Shown: positions 1 to 9,040 of the stretch, in pieces
Layout of the letters: each line of letters begins with the position of its first letter
Position numbering within the stretch: the first letter of the stretch is position 1
Origin: an uncultured Selenomonadaceae bacterium
GTDB lineage: Bacteria > Bacillota > Negativicutes > Selenomonadales > Selenomonadaceae
NCBI GenBank assembly: GCA_905233135.1
Contig: CAJOCQ010000011.1
Span: 1-64,000, forward strand
Direction: 5' to 3'
Length of the DNA: 64,000 bases
The notes under the pieces: generated by a model
What the model was told of the DNA's origin: nothing
What the model saw: the letters and a program-made list of their open reading frames with translations, nothing else
Databases searched by the model: none
Program-made: the position numbers and the translations under genes

Positions 1-127
1 CGTTTCAAGGCGTTACCCTTTCATTCCACCCTTCGGGTAATTAGTTCGCCTATCTCTAGGCGCAGTAACTTTTCATTACTGAACAAGTCGCACCTTCATA
101 GTGCTTGCCGTTTTACTTACGCAGAAA
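1..127. other. cluster of small hairpins, possible structured leader RNA
   Basis: Four consecutive inverted repeats are visible: TTACCC/GGGTAA (13-18 with 35-40), CGCCTA/TAGGCG (47-52 with 57-62), AGTAA/TTACT (64-68 with 76-80) and GCAC/GTGC (90-93 with 101-104). Such dense pairing suggests a folded RNA or a single-strand DNA structure. It lies immediately before a tiny hydrophobic ORF, so a leader of a small membrane peptide is one reading. I do not recognise a named RNA family. The region may extend left of the window, and either strand could be transcribed. Confidence 0.35.
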
Positions 128-136
128 GATGATTAT

Positions 137-271
137 ATGGGCAAAATTTGCACGGTTATAATAGTTTGGGCGGTAGTATATTTTGAGACGCCGATAATCG
201 GAATACCTTGGGACATTGTTTCTTTTTTATTTGAAATTGTAAGCGGAATATTCCAATTTATAATTTCATAA
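137..271 (+). CDS. candidate 44-aa hydrophobic small protein
   Basis: ATG at 137 opens a 44-codon frame ending in TAA at 269-271. The product is dominated by hydrophobic residues (GKICTVIIVWAVVYF near the start, a FQFII end) and could span a membrane once or twice. The upstream GAAAGATGATTAT stretch is only a weak ribosome binding site. Small holin-like toxins of Firmicutes have a similar size and hydropathy, but I see no specific family signature, so no function is claimed. It could equally be a chance frame; the hairpin-rich stretch just upstream is the main reason to list it. Confidence 0.3.
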   Translation: MGKICTVIIVWAVVYFETPIIGIPWDIVSFLFEIVSGIFQFIIS

Positions 272-278
272 AAATTTT

Positions 279-315
279 TCTAAAAACTAAAAAAGCCCTG
301 CACAACTTGCAGGGC
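279..315 (-). terminator. rho-independent terminator of tRNA-Thr
   Basis: On the minus strand a perfect 8-bp stem (GCCCTGCA with TGCAGGGC, 5-base loop, 295-315) is followed by a T-rich run (279-294). It lies 15 bases downstream of the tRNA on the same strand. Confidence 0.8.
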
Positions 316-330
316 GTTAATTTTCTAATG

Positions 331-406
<76 letters not shown>

Positions 407-423
407 GTTTAAAAACTTTGCAA

Positions 424-452
424 AGTTTATCATTGCAATTAAAAATTGTCAA
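424..452 (-). promoter_or_regulatory. sigma-A-type promoter for tRNA-Thr
   Basis: On the minus strand TTGACA (447-452) and TAAACT (424-429) are separated by exactly 17 bases. The start site would fall about 10 bases before the mature tRNA end. The same -10 variant is used by the tmRNA promoter. Confidence 0.75.
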
Positions 453-486
453 GTTAAAAAATTTCCGCTAAATTATTTCTGCAACG

Positions 487-515
487 TTGACGATAATTAA
501 TTTGGGTGGTAAAAT
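487..515 (+). promoter_or_regulatory. sigma-A-type promoter for rpsU
   Basis: TTGACG (487-492) and TAAAAT (510-515) with a 17-base spacer, about 45 bases upstream of the rpsU start. Confidence 0.7.
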
Positions 516-561
516 ACGCAAGCGATGAACTTTAGATTCAGTCGGAGGGAGGGAAGAAATC

Positions 562-741
562 GTGGCTAATGAAGTTAAAGTTGGAAAAAATGAATCCATA
601 GACAGCGCTCTCCGTCGTTTTAAACGTACTTGCCAAAGAGCAGGAACGCTCGCTGAAGTTCGTAAACGTGAACATTACGAAAAACCCAGTGTCCGCCGGA
701 AGAAAAAATCTGAAGCGGCACGTAAGCGCAAATTTCGTTAA
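562..741 (+). CDS. rpsU: 30S ribosomal protein S21
   Basis: This 59-residue basic protein matches bS21 of the small ribosomal subunit: an N-terminal [19 protein letters not shown] segment, then [20 protein letters not shown] and a lysine/arginine-rich tail ending RKRKFR. bS21 binds near the 16S 3' end and helps initiation. The start is GTG at 562, preceded by a very strong GGAGGGAGGG ribosome binding site. It has its own promoter and ends before a good terminator, so it is likely monocistronic here. Length is normal for Firmicutes S21. It is too short to appear among the larger reading frames. Confidence 0.95.
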   Translation: MANEVKVGKNESIDSALRRFKRTCQRAGTLAEVRKREHYEKPSVRRKKKSEAARKRKFR

Positions 742-797
742 TTAGAACAGAGAACCAAAGGGGCAGGGATTTTTCCCGCTATACCTATACCTAAAAA

Positions 798-829
798 GCC
801 GCTGTCATTTAATTTGACGGCGGTTTTTT
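798..829 (+). terminator. terminator after rpsU
   Basis: CCGCTGTCA pairs with TGACGGCGG (one G-T wobble) around a short AT loop, followed by TTTTTTA. It sits fewer than 40 bases before the next gene's start, so the type I secretion genes must have a promoter within or just after it, or depend on read-through. Confidence 0.75.
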
Positions 830-865
830 ACATTGCAAAAAATGAAGGGAGAATCATATAGCAAT

Positions 866-3004
866 ATGCCTGAAAATCAATCCTCCTCGGCGGCGAATCG
901 TACGGGCGTTATTTCAATAATAAAAATCCTGCAACATTTCGGCGTTAAGGAATTGGAAAAAATTTATAATGAAAATCCCGAAACTGACGATAACTTGGAT
1001 TGGGAAAAACTTCAAAAACTGGCAAAAAAATATAACATTCGCAGTACGTTAATCCGCCCAACCGCCGAAGAACTGCGCGAAATTGAATACCCCGCCGTTG
1101 CAAAAATGAATGACGGCGCGTATATCGCTATTGGCAGTTCCAACGATGAAGTTTTATTGGTAATTGACCCGCGCCAAAATAAACCTGTCGCAATGCCGAT
1201 GAAAGATTTTTTGGAAAGTTGGTCAAACGAACTTTTAATTTTTTCGGCGGCGTTCAGTTGGACGTACTTTAAAAAGCGTTTCAATGTTGACTGGTTTTTG
1301 AAGGTTATTAAACGCTATAAAAAACCTTTGAGCGAAGTTTTGATAGCGTCATTTTTCTTGCAGTTAATGGGGATAATGTTCCCGCTGATTACGCAGGTTA
1401 TTATTGATAAAGTCATTGGTAACGCCGGCTATTCAACTTTGACGGTTATCGGTGCTGCAATGATTTTATTTTTCTTTATGCAGTCGCTTTTAACTTTAAT
1501 AAAGCAGTACATAATGAACCATACGACGAATAAACTTGACGCAATTTTGGGTACAAGATTATTTCGCCATTTAATAGCTCTTCCCCTGCCTTATTACGAA
1601 AGGCGGCGCGTCGGTGATACATTAATGAGAGTCGGCGCATTGGGGCAAATCAGAGAATTTTTGACGGGTACGGGCTTGCTTACAGTGCTTGACGTATTTT
1701 TTTCTGTAGTGTTTATCGGCTTTATGTTCTGGTATTCGGTGCCGCTTACATTAATTGCACTTTGTACAATTCCCGTTTACCTTATACAAAATATTTGGGC
1801 AGTGCCGATTATCAAGAAAAAAATTGAGGCTGTTTGGCGTACAGGCGCAATGAACAATGCTTTTATGGTTGAAGCAATTACCAATATTGAAACAATAAAA
1901 GCATTGGCCGTTGAGCCGCAATTCGTCAATCGTTGGGAAAATCTTTTGGCGCGTTATGTTCGCACAACTTTTGAAAATGTCAAATTCAACTTGTTTATCA
2001 ACGGCTTCAGCGGAATGGTACAAGTTATAATTTCAATGGCAATTCTTTGGTATGGCGGGCATATGGTTATGGACGGCTTATTTACATTGGGGCAATTAAT
2101 TGCATTCCAAATGATTTCAAGACAGGCAATAGCTCCAATGACTAAACTTTTGACAATGTGGCCGCAAGTACAACAAGTAGGACTCGCGCTTGAACGTATA
2201 GGCGATATTTTAAATACACCAATGGAACCAATCGTACGCGATATGGGCAAACGCGGCGCGGACAGAATCGACGGCGCAATAGAAATTGAAAACCTTAATT
2301 TCAGGTACCGCGTTGACTTGCCTTTAGTTTTGGAAGGAATTAATTTAAGCATTGCGCCCGGCGAAAAGTTGGGGATTGTAGGACGCAGCGGCTCGGGTAA
2401 ATCTACTTTAACTAACCTTGTACAAAATTTATACATTCCCGAATCCGGTACAATTACAATAGGCGGCGTCAACACGCGCGAAGCAAATTTAGGGTGGCTG
2501 CGCGACCAAATAGGCGTTGTTATGCAGGAAAATTATTTGTTCAATGCAAGCGTACGCGATAACATTGCAGTAAGCCGCCCGACTGCCACAATGGACGAAA
2601 TTATAAGAGCGGCGCGGCTTGCAGGTGCGCACGATTTTATTTTGGAATTGAAGGAAGGCTACGATACAAAAGTTGGCGAACGCGGCGACAGTTTAAGCGG
2701 CGGGCAAAGACAGCGCGTAGCTATTGCAAGGGCTCTTTTAGCTAATCCGCCAATTTTAATTTTTGACGAGGCAACCTCCGCTCTTGACTATGAATCCGAA
2801 AGAATTATTTTCAACAATATGAGCGCAATCGGCGCAAATCGTACAATGTTAATCATTGCACACAGATTAAGCGCGGTTCGCCGTTGCGATAAAATTATTG
2901 TTATCGATAAAGGGCATATCGTGGAACAGGGCACGCACGAAGAATTATTGGCACTCGGCGGGCTTTATAAATATCTCCACGATCAGCAGGCTACTAGAGG
3001 CTAG
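866..3004 (+). CDS. type I secretion ABC transporter, permease plus ATPase (HlyB/LapB type)
   Basis: Inner-membrane ABC exporter that would power one-step secretion of a protein from cytoplasm to outside with an HlyD-type adaptor and a TolC-like channel. Residues about 15-130 form a C39-peptidase-like domain with no catalytic cysteine and no clear catalytic histidine, so it is probably a non-cleaving, substrate-docking domain as in HlyB. Membrane helices follow at about 150-430, then the ATPase: Walker A GRSGSGKST near residue 506, signature LSGGQ near 609, Walker B LIFDEATSALD near 632. I chose ATG 866 because GGGAG lies 14 bases upstream; TTG 833 or ATG 842 in the same frame are possible. 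It is followed by the adaptor gene and a second, related ABC gene. Confidence 0.9.
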   Translation: MPENQSSSAANRTGVISIIKILQHFGVKELEKIYNENPETDDNLDWEKLQKLAKKYNIRSTLIRPTAEELREIEYPAVAKMNDGAYIAIGSSNDEVLLVIDPRQNKPVAMPMKDFLESWSNELLIFSAAFSWTYFKKRFNVDWFLKVIKRYKKPLSEVLIASFFLQLMGIMFPLITQVIIDKVIGNAGYSTLTVIGAAMILFFFMQSLLTLIKQYIMNHTTNKLDAILGTRLFRHLIALPLPYYERRRVGDTLMRVGALGQIREFLTGTGLLTVLDVFFSVVFIGFMFWYSVPLTLIALCTIPVYLIQNIWAVPIIKKKIEAVWRTGAMNNAFMVEAITNIETIKALAVEPQFVNRWENLLARYVRTTFENVKFNLFINGFSGMVQVIISMAILWYGGHMVMDGLFTLGQLIAFQMISRQAIAPMTKLLTMWPQVQQVGLALERIGDILNTPMEPIVRDMGKRGADRIDGAIEIENLNFRYRVDLPLVLEGINLSIAPGEKLGIVGRSGSGKSTLTNLVQNLYIPESGTITIGGVNTREANLGWLRDQIGVVMQENYLFNASVRDNIAVSRPTATMDEIIRAARLAGAHDFILELKEGYDTKVGERGDSLSGGQRQRVAIARALLANPPILIFDEATSALDYESERIIFNNMSAIGANRTMLIIAHRLSAVRRCDKIIVIDKGHIVEQGTHEELLALGGLYKYLHDQQATRG

Positions 3005-3075
3005 GTGTTAGGTATCAGGTATCAGGTTTCAGTAAAATTCCCTGACGCCTAACGCCTGACACCTGACACCTAAAA
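3001..3075. repeat. family B phrase-palindrome (AGGTGTCAGG type)
   Basis: The left arm repeats AGGTATCAGG-like phrases and the right arm repeats CCTGACACCT-like phrases, so the whole spacer can fold into a long imperfect hairpin. It begins within the stop codon of the ABC gene and ends 8 bases before the hlyD ribosome binding site. A close relative lies at 60250-60300. Confidence 0.7.
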
Positions 3076-3098
3076 ATCGACCGAAGGGAGATTTTAAT

Positions 3099-4454
3099 TT
3101 GAAATTTTGGAACTGGCTGATACACGGCGAGGAAAAAGAAAAAGAAACAGAATTTTTGCCGGCGATTCTGGAAGTAACAGAAACGCCGCCTTCGCCAACA
3201 GGGCGAATAGTTATGTGGTCAATATTAATTTTGATTGTAGTTGCGTTGGCGTGGTCAATTTTAGGGCACATTAACGAAGTTGCAGTTGCACCCGGCAAAG
3301 TTATCCCTTCAGGGCAAGCAAAAACTGTCCAAGTTAAAAACAAAGGGATTATCAAAGAAATTCGCGTCGAAGAAGGCGACCAAGTACAAGAAGGCGATAT
3401 TTTGGTTTTGCTTGACCCTACAACCACAAGCGCGGATTATGACAGCTTGAAAAAACGCGCCGCCTATTACAAATTGGATATTCAACGCCTTACTGCCGAA
3501 TTGACAGGGCAACCCTTCACGCCCGAAGAAGACCCCGATTTGGAAGCGCACGATTTAGCGGCTGAATTGGCACTTTATCAAAGCCGCACGAATGATTATC
3601 AAACGCAGCGTCAATCCCGTCAAAGTGTCATTGAACAAAGAAAAGCGCAGCTTGAGGCAACCCGCGCCACTTATGAAAGATACGCTAAAGGGCTTGCTAT
3701 CGCGCAGGAAAAAGAACGCCGCCTTCAAGGATTAATGGCTGAAAATGCAATTTCTGAATTCCAACTTTTGGAGCAACAAAATCAAACTATCGAATACGCG
3801 CAAAGTGCGCAGGCACAACTTGATTCAATTAACAGCATTCAAGCAGAAATTGTCGAGGCTGAACAAAATTTGGCGAACGTTGACGCCTCCTACCGAAAAG
3901 ATATTATGACTGCGCTTGTTGAAGCGAAGAAAGAATATTACGCCGTTACAGAATCAATCAAAAAGGCGGATGAAGATTCAAGAATGGCTACAATAGTTGC
4001 GCCCGCCTCCGGCAGAGTTTACAACTTGGCTGTCCATACAGTTGGCGGAATTGTTACGGACGCGCAACCTTTAATGCAAATTGTACCTGAAGACGTTTCG
4101 CTGGAATTTGAAGTTTACGCCGAAAATAAAGACATAGGCTTTATAAAAGTCGGGCAAACTGCCGAAGTTAAAGTTGAAACTTTTAACTTCCAAAAATTCG
4201 GTATGGTAGATGCAACGGTTGTTGAAGTAAGCGCGGACGCCGTAAACGAGCCGAGCGACCTTGAAAAAAATAAAAGATTTAAACTGATTATGGATCCCGT
4301 CGGCAAACCTGTTATGGACGTTATGGGCGAAGAAGTCCCGCTTGCCGTCGGTATGAATGTCAGCGCGGAAATTAAAATCAAAGAAAAACGCATTATTGAC
4401 TTCTTCCTGGATCCTTTCCGCCGCTATACTTCCGAAGCTTTGAGGGAGCGTTGA
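3099..4454 (+). CDS. type I secretion membrane fusion protein (HlyD family)
   Basis: Periplasmic adaptor linking the inner-membrane ABC exporter to an outer-membrane channel. The order is a short cytoplasmic N-terminus, one membrane helix at about 35-55 (MWSILILIVVALAWSILGHI), a first lipoyl/barrel half (APGKVIPSGQAKTVQ...GIIKEIRVEEGDQVQEGDILVLLDP), a long alpha-helical hairpin at about 120-290, then the second lipoyl half (APASGRVYNLAVHTVGGIV) and the C-terminal beta domain (VGMNVSAEIKIKEKRIIDFF). A length of 451 residues is normal. The start is TTG 3099 with AAGGGAG 8 bases before it. It lies between two ABC genes, implying one adaptor serves both or they act as a heteromer. No TolC homologue or RTX substrate is in the window. 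Confidence 0.92.
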   Translation: MKFWNWLIHGEEKEKETEFLPAILEVTETPPSPTGRIVMWSILILIVVALAWSILGHINEVAVAPGKVIPSGQAKTVQVKNKGIIKEIRVEEGDQVQEGDILVLLDPTTTSADYDSLKKRAAYYKLDIQRLTAELTGQPFTPEEDPDLEAHDLAAELALYQSRTNDYQTQRQSRQSVIEQRKAQLEATRATYERYAKGLAIAQEKERRLQGLMAENAISEFQLLEQQNQTIEYAQSAQAQLDSINSIQAEIVEAEQNLANVDASYRKDIMTALVEAKKEYYAVTESIKKADEDSRMATIVAPASGRVYNLAVHTVGGIVTDAQPLMQIVPEDVSLEFEVYAENKDIGFIKVGQTAEVKVETFNFQKFGMVDATVVEVSADAVNEPSDLEKNKRFKLIMDPVGKPVMDVMGEEVPLAVGMNVSAEIKIKEKRIIDFFLDPFRRYTSEALRER

Positions 4455-4498
4455 TTTAGGGGATAAAGGCTGTTTGTAAATAAAAAAATTTTGCAAAA

Positions 4499-4616
4499 AT
4501 GGGGTGCGCAGGACGCGCGCCCCCTGTCACGCCCGAAGCGCAGGATGCGCTTCCAGCGTGACGAGCTTTTCTTTGGTTCTTTCTTTTGGCGGCACAAAAG
4601 AAAGAACATTTATAAA
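4499..4616. repeat. family A intergenic element (minus orientation, short copy)
   Basis: Contains the polypyrimidine/polypurine hairpin typical of the family (TTCTTTCTTTTGG with CAAAAGAAAGAA, about 4577-4612) preceded by a GC-rich nested stem, TCACGC with GCGTGA enclosing AGCGCA with TGCGCT. A GCGCAGGACGCGC block lies at the outer end. It separates the adaptor gene from the second ABC gene. The rest of the 244-base gap is AT-rich, with an AACCCTTAACCCCTAAC run just before the next ribosome binding site. Confidence 0.65.
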
Positions 4617-4698
4617 AATTTTATTCTAAAAAGATTTTACTTACAGACTTTAGGAAAAATTTCTTAACCCTTAACCCCTAACAAAGGAGCTTTGATAA

Positions 4699-7014
4699 AT
4701 GGCTGATAATAAAGACGAAAAAAATTTAGTACCAAGTCCCGGACAAAACGTAGGCAAAAATGACGGCGGCGACAACAACGCGGGAAAAGGCGAAGGCGGC
4801 AAACAAGCACTGGCCAAAATTGACGTTGCAAAAGTTCCTGCAAGTCAAGCAAAACAAGGCTTAAGCACTGACGTTAAACCGCAGGATGGCGGGCGCGTCA
4901 ACGGTATCGATACAGGTTTGGCTTGCCTTATTGCCATTGCGAAATATTACAATATCCCCGCCGATTACCGCCAACTTGAACGCGCTTACGTTTTATCTGA
5001 AGGCAGTATCGATTTTACAACGATTGTAAGAGCTGCGCGAGATTTAAAATTGAAGGCGCGCAGTTACGAAGGCTTGACTGAAGCAGATTTGGAGCGGCTC
5101 GTTTATCCCGCAATGATTCAAATGAAGTCAGGCAGAAAAATTGTTATTACAACAATTCGTGACGGCGATATTTATATTTTGGATCCGATTTTTTCTCAAC
5201 AACCCGTTAAAGCTGAAAGGTACAAACTTTTAATGGATTGGTCGGGCGATGTAATTTTATTCACGCGCCGTTATGAACTTGAGGAAAAAAAGAAAAAATT
5301 TGGCTTCAAATGGTTTATCCCCGTCGTTTCAAAGTATATGCCGTTTTTGCGCAGCGTACTTTTTATGTCGCTGATTCTGCAACTGATAGGATTGGCGTCG
5401 CCGTTCTTCGTGCAAAATATTATTGATAAAGTTTTGGTACACCGTTCTTCGGACGCGCTTGATATTTTAGTTTTGGGTATGATTGTCTGTACTCTTTTCC
5501 AACAATGGATACTTGCTCTGCGCGCGTACCTGTTTACTAATATTTGTTCAAAAATGGACGTTGCGTTAAGTTCAAGACTTTTTAAAAATATCACGGCGTT
5601 ACCTTTAAGTTACTTCCAAAAGTGGCAAACGGGCGATGTTGTATCACGTTTGGGCGAATTGCAAACTCTGCGCAATTTTATAACCGGTTCAAGCTTGACA
5701 ATTATTTTGGATATGGTTTTTGCAGTTGTTTATTTCTGCGTAATGTTTTTGTACAGCAGCTTATTAAGCATTATCGTTTTGGTAATGATACCGCTTTTTG
5801 TAATTTTGAATTTGGTTGTTGCACCAATTTTCAAACGTATGATTAACGAAAGATTTTTAATTGGCGCGGAAAATCGTTCATTCTTGATTGAAACTATAAC
5901 GGGTATTAACACCGTTAAAGCAACGAGCGTTGAAAATCATTTTATCCGCCGCTATGAGGAAATGTTGGCGCGCTTGGTAAAATCTTCATTCAACGTTGTA
6001 AACCTTGCGAACGTTGCAAACGCAATAGGTACTTTCCTTTTCAGTATGTTCAACTTGACGATTCTTTGGGTCGGTTCATATAACGTTATGGAAAGCGAAA
6101 TTTCAGTTGGCGAATTAATTGCGTTTCAAATGATAGCAGGGCAATTAATAGCTCCTGTTATGCGTTTAATTAATCAGTGGCAGTACTTCCAACAAATCCG
6201 CGTTTCAATGGAACGTTTGGGCGATGTTATGAATGAAGACACCGAGCCCGCGTTTAATCCTTCGCGTACAACTTTACCGAGTTTGCGCGGCGAAATTGCG
6301 CTGGAAAAATTGGCGTTCAGCTACACGGCTGAAGGCGGCAAAGTTTTAGATAATATTAATGTAAGAATCCCTGCAGGTATGAAAGTCGGAATTGTAGGGC
6401 GTTCGGGTTCGGGCAAATCTACTTTGACAAAATTAATTCAAAGATTATTCTTGCCTGAAACAGGAAGAATTTTAATTGACGGCGTAGATATAGCGCAGGT
6501 TGAGCCGGCGTGGCTTCGTCGTCAAATCGGCGTTGTTTTGCAGGACAGCAAATTATTCAGCGGCACTATCGAAGAAAATATTAAAATTGCTTGCCCTAAT
6601 GCAAGTCATGAAGACGTTGTTAAAGCGGCGAAAATGGCGGGTGCGCAGGAATTTATTGACAACTTTCAAAACGGATATGAAACTTTCGTCGGCGAACGCG
6701 GCAGTTTGTTAAGCGGCGGCCAACGCCAAAGAATTGCTATTGCACGCGCGTTAATTTCAGACCCGCGCATTTTGATTTTCGACGAGGCAACCTCCGCTTT
6801 GGATTACGAATCAGAAAATATTATCATGCAAAACATTGAGCCGATTTCCGAAGGGCGTACAATGATAATGATTGCGCACCGCCTTTCAACCGTTCGCAAC
6901 TGCGACGCAATTATTGTTATCGAAAAAGGCAGAATTGTTGAAGCGGGTTCCCATGACGAACTTTTGAAACGTAACGGTATGTACGCAAAACTTTACAATT
7001 CGCAAATGGGCTGA
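4699..7014 (+). CDS. second type I secretion ABC transporter with C39-like domain
   Basis: A 771-residue paralogue of the ABC gene at 866. It starts with a glycine/lysine-rich, probably disordered leader (about 1-70), then a C39-like domain (about 70-195) in which the usual Q...DCG active-site motif reads NGIDTG, so the cysteine is replaced and proteolysis is unlikely. Membrane helices lie at about 210-490 and the ATPase follows, with Walker A GRSGSGKST near residue 567, LSGGQRQR, and ILIFDEATSALDYES. ATG 4699 has AAGGAG 8 bases upstream. The two ABC proteins share the ATPase layout but have different N-termini, which fits recognition of different substrates or a heterodimer. The gene follows a family A repeat. 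Confidence 0.9.
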   Translation: MADNKDEKNLVPSPGQNVGKNDGGDNNAGKGEGGKQALAKIDVAKVPASQAKQGLSTDVKPQDGGRVNGIDTGLACLIAIAKYYNIPADYRQLERAYVLSEGSIDFTTIVRAARDLKLKARSYEGLTEADLERLVYPAMIQMKSGRKIVITTIRDGDIYILDPIFSQQPVKAERYKLLMDWSGDVILFTRRYELEEKKKKFGFKWFIPVVSKYMPFLRSVLFMSLILQLIGLASPFFVQNIIDKVLVHRSSDALDILVLGMIVCTLFQQWILALRAYLFTNICSKMDVALSSRLFKNITALPLSYFQKWQTGDVVSRLGELQTLRNFITGSSLTIILDMVFAVVYFCVMFLYSSLLSIIVLVMIPLFVILNLVVAPIFKRMINERFLIGAENRSFLIETITGINTVKATSVENHFIRRYEEMLARLVKSSFNVVNLANVANAIGTFLFSMFNLTILWVGSYNVMESEISVGELIAFQMIAGQLIAPVMRLINQWQYFQQIRVSMERLGDVMNEDTEPAFNPSRTTLPSLRGEIALEKLAFSYTAEGGKVLDNINVRIPAGMKVGIVGRSGSGKSTLTKLIQRLFLPETGRILIDGVDIAQVEPAWLRRQIGVVLQDSKLFSGTIEENIKIACPNASHEDVVKAAKMAGAQEFIDNFQNGYETFVGERGSLLSGGQRQRIAIARALISDPRILIFDEATSALDYESENIIMQNIEPISEGRTMIMIAHRLSTVRNCDAIIVIEKGRIVEAGSHDELLKRNGMYAKLYNSQMG

Positions 7015-7018
7015 TTTT

Positions 7019-7097
7019 TTTAGGGTTCCAGGTTTCCAAAGATTAGGGATTAGTGAAAACCCCTCTTCCCTTTCCACTGGAACATTGGAACCCTTTT
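7019..7097. repeat. family B phrase-palindrome (GGTTCCAAGG type)
   Basis: The left arm GGGTTCCAGGTTTCCAAAG plus GATTAGGGATTAG is answered by CTGGAACATTGGAACCC on the right, giving a long imperfect hairpin directly after the ABC gene. The same phrases recur at 31391, 45521 and 46674. Confidence 0.65.
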
Positions 7098-7181
7098 CAA
7101 AGAATGTACATTTATAATAAATCTAAATTGAATTTGTAAGTAATTTAATTGAGTATAAAAATTTCAAAGGAGAGGTTTTAA

Positions 7182-8417
7182 TTGAACATATTTTTTTTGC
7201 ACCCGAGTTTTCCTGCGCAGTATTTGAACTTGGCACCGTACATGGCACGCAATCCCGAAAACACGGTTTATTTTTGCTCCAAAGAAAATTCAATTAATTC
7301 GCAGTTGAGAGGCGTAACTTTGGCACTTTACGGCAAACCTACCGAAGCCGAAGAAAATTATATCAAGAACGGCGGACCTTTGCGCCCCGCCGCTGAAGCG
7401 GTTATCGAAGGACAGGCGGTAGTCCGCGCGTTGCAGTGGCTTGCACGTGAAAGAAACGTCAAACCTGATGTTATCATTGCGCATACGGGCTGGGGTTCAA
7501 CGCTTTACTGCAAGGATTTATATCCGAAAGTTCCAATTATCGGCTACTTTGAATGGTACTATTTGGCGGACGACAGCGACTGCTACTGGTGGCCTGATGA
7601 AATTCCGCAAATGGGCAACAGAATTTCAATTCGTACAAGAAACGCTCATCACTTAATGAATTTGGAACTTTGCGACGCGGGCGTTACGCCTACAAATTGG
7701 CAGTATTCGCAATTCCCAAAAGAATACAAGCCAAAATTAAATATTATTCATGAAGGAATTGATACGCAATTTTGTTCACCCGACCCGAGCGGGCACCGTC
7801 CCGGCTTAGTGCTTGAAGATATTAATTTGAATCTGCCCGAAGGCACAGAAATTATTACCTACGTTGCACGCGGCTTTGAAATGTATCGCGGCTTCCCTTA
7901 CTTTATGGACGCAATGAGAATTGTTTTGCAACGCCGCCCGAAAACGCACGTTGTTATTGTCGGCAAAGACAGAATCTGTTATGGTGCGCAACTTAAAGAT
8001 ACAACCTATTTAAAGGAAGAAGAGAAAAAAGGCGGCTACCCTACAGACAGAGTGCATTTTGTAGGCTTGAGAAATCGCGGCGACTTCAGAAAAATTCTTC
8101 GCGCGTCAAGTTGCCATATTTATTTAACGCGCCCGTTTGTTTTGAGTTGGTCTTGCCTTGAGGCTATGAGTTTTGCTTGCCCGATGGTAGGCTCAAAAAC
8201 TCCGCCCGTTCAAGAAGTTATGGAAGACGGTGTAAACGGTTTATTGGCGGAATTTCGTTCGCCGTATCATATCGCCTGCAAAGTTGAAGAACTTTTGGAC
8301 GACCCCGAACGCGCCAAAAAGCTCGGCTTAGCTGCGCGTGAAACTATTCTTGAACGTTTTGAGTTAATGAAATGTATGCGTAAGCAAGAAGATTTAATGT
8401 ACCGCGTTGTAAGGTAA
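7182..8417 (+). CDS. glycosyltransferase (GT4-like, GT-B fold)
   Basis: A 411-residue sugar transferase of two Rossmann-like halves. It opens with MNIFFLHPSFPAQYLNLAPY. The C-terminal half carries the GT4 pattern: YVARGFEMYRGFPYFMDAM, the VIVGKDR strand, VHFVGLRNRGDF, then RPFVLSWSCLEAMSFACPMVGSKTPPVQEVMEDGVNGLL, which resembles the nucleotide-sugar binding E-x7-E region. The start is TTG 7182 behind AAAGGAGAGG. It follows the secretion genes and precedes a second GT-like gene, so glycosylation of the exported protein is a reasonable inference; LPS or capsule sugars are alternatives. The donor and acceptor cannot be read from sequence. Confidence 0.85.
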   Translation: MNIFFLHPSFPAQYLNLAPYMARNPENTVYFCSKENSINSQLRGVTLALYGKPTEAEENYIKNGGPLRPAAEAVIEGQAVVRALQWLARERNVKPDVIIAHTGWGSTLYCKDLYPKVPIIGYFEWYYLADDSDCYWWPDEIPQMGNRISIRTRNAHHLMNLELCDAGVTPTNWQYSQFPKEYKPKLNIIHEGIDTQFCSPDPSGHRPGLVLEDINLNLPEGTEIITYVARGFEMYRGFPYFMDAMRIVLQRRPKTHVVIVGKDRICYGAQLKDTTYLKEEEKKGGYPTDRVHFVGLRNRGDFRKILRASSCHIYLTRPFVLSWSCLEAMSFACPMVGSKTPPVQEVMEDGVNGLLAEFRSPYHIACKVEELLDDPERAKKLGLAARETILERFELMKCMRKQEDLMYRVVR

Positions 8418-8422
8418 TTGCC

Positions 8423-9016
8423 ATGAAGAAAATTTTTTCTTTAACGATTTTAATTTTGGTGCTTTTCGCTGCGAATGTTGAGGCGGCAAAAACTTCGCCC
8501 GCTGATGACGTGTACACTTTCTGCGACGCTATTTTTCACGGCAATGAAGTTTCTTTGCAAAAATTTGGCTTGACAAATGCAGATTATGAAAATTTGTTTA
8601 TCAGCGAATTAACCAAGCTTTTTACAACGTATGAAGGTATAACTTTTTCCGAAAATCAAGTTGCTAAAGTTCGTGAATCAATAAAATCTCTTTTTAAGCG
8701 TTCGGAATTTTTAACAGAAACAGTTTCTCAAAAGAAAGACAAGGCAACCGTTAAAGTTACGGTTGGCAGTTTTGAAAAAATTACCGAAGAGCTTTTTTCT
8801 CAAAATTTGCCCGCCAATATTGACCAAATGTCCAAAGAGGAGCAAGTTGACGCCTTCGCAAATATGATTGCGCTTACTTTGACAAATTTGCAAATTGTCG
8901 GTACTGCGGATTTTACGATTGAATGTACGTACGAAAAAGAAATTAATATGTGGCTTGCTACGGACAATGAAAAATTCGGCGAAGTTTTAATGAATAAAAT
9001 GTTTAATCTTGAATAA
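8423..9016 (+). CDS. exported protein of unknown function
   Basis: A 197-residue protein with a clear signal peptide (MKKIFSLTILILVLFAANVEA, cleavage expected after A-x-A) and no lipobox cysteine. The mature part is alpha/beta, without recognisable catalytic motifs; its start (DDVYTFCDAIFHGNEVSLQKFGL) and helical layout are reminiscent of DUF5105-type lipoprotein domains, but I cannot assign the family firmly. It starts 5 bases after the GT4 stop and is 24 bases upstream of the next gene, so it is in the same transcript. A periplasmic role linked to the secretion/glycosylation block is inference from position only. Confidence 0.75.
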   Translation: MKKIFSLTILILVLFAANVEAAKTSPADDVYTFCDAIFHGNEVSLQKFGLTNADYENLFISELTKLFTTYEGITFSENQVAKVRESIKSLFKRSEFLTETVSQKKDKATVKVTVGSFEKITEELFSQNLPANIDQMSKEEQVDAFANMIALTLTNLQIVGTADFTIECTYEKEINMWLATDNEKFGEVLMNKMFNLE

Positions 9017-9040
9017 AAAATTTTTTGAGGAGGCAAAGTT

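Noticed and set aside
1954-2475. 173-codon minus-strand ORF inside the first ABC gene
   Set aside because: Antisense shadow of the ABC coding frame, with no recognisable protein features.
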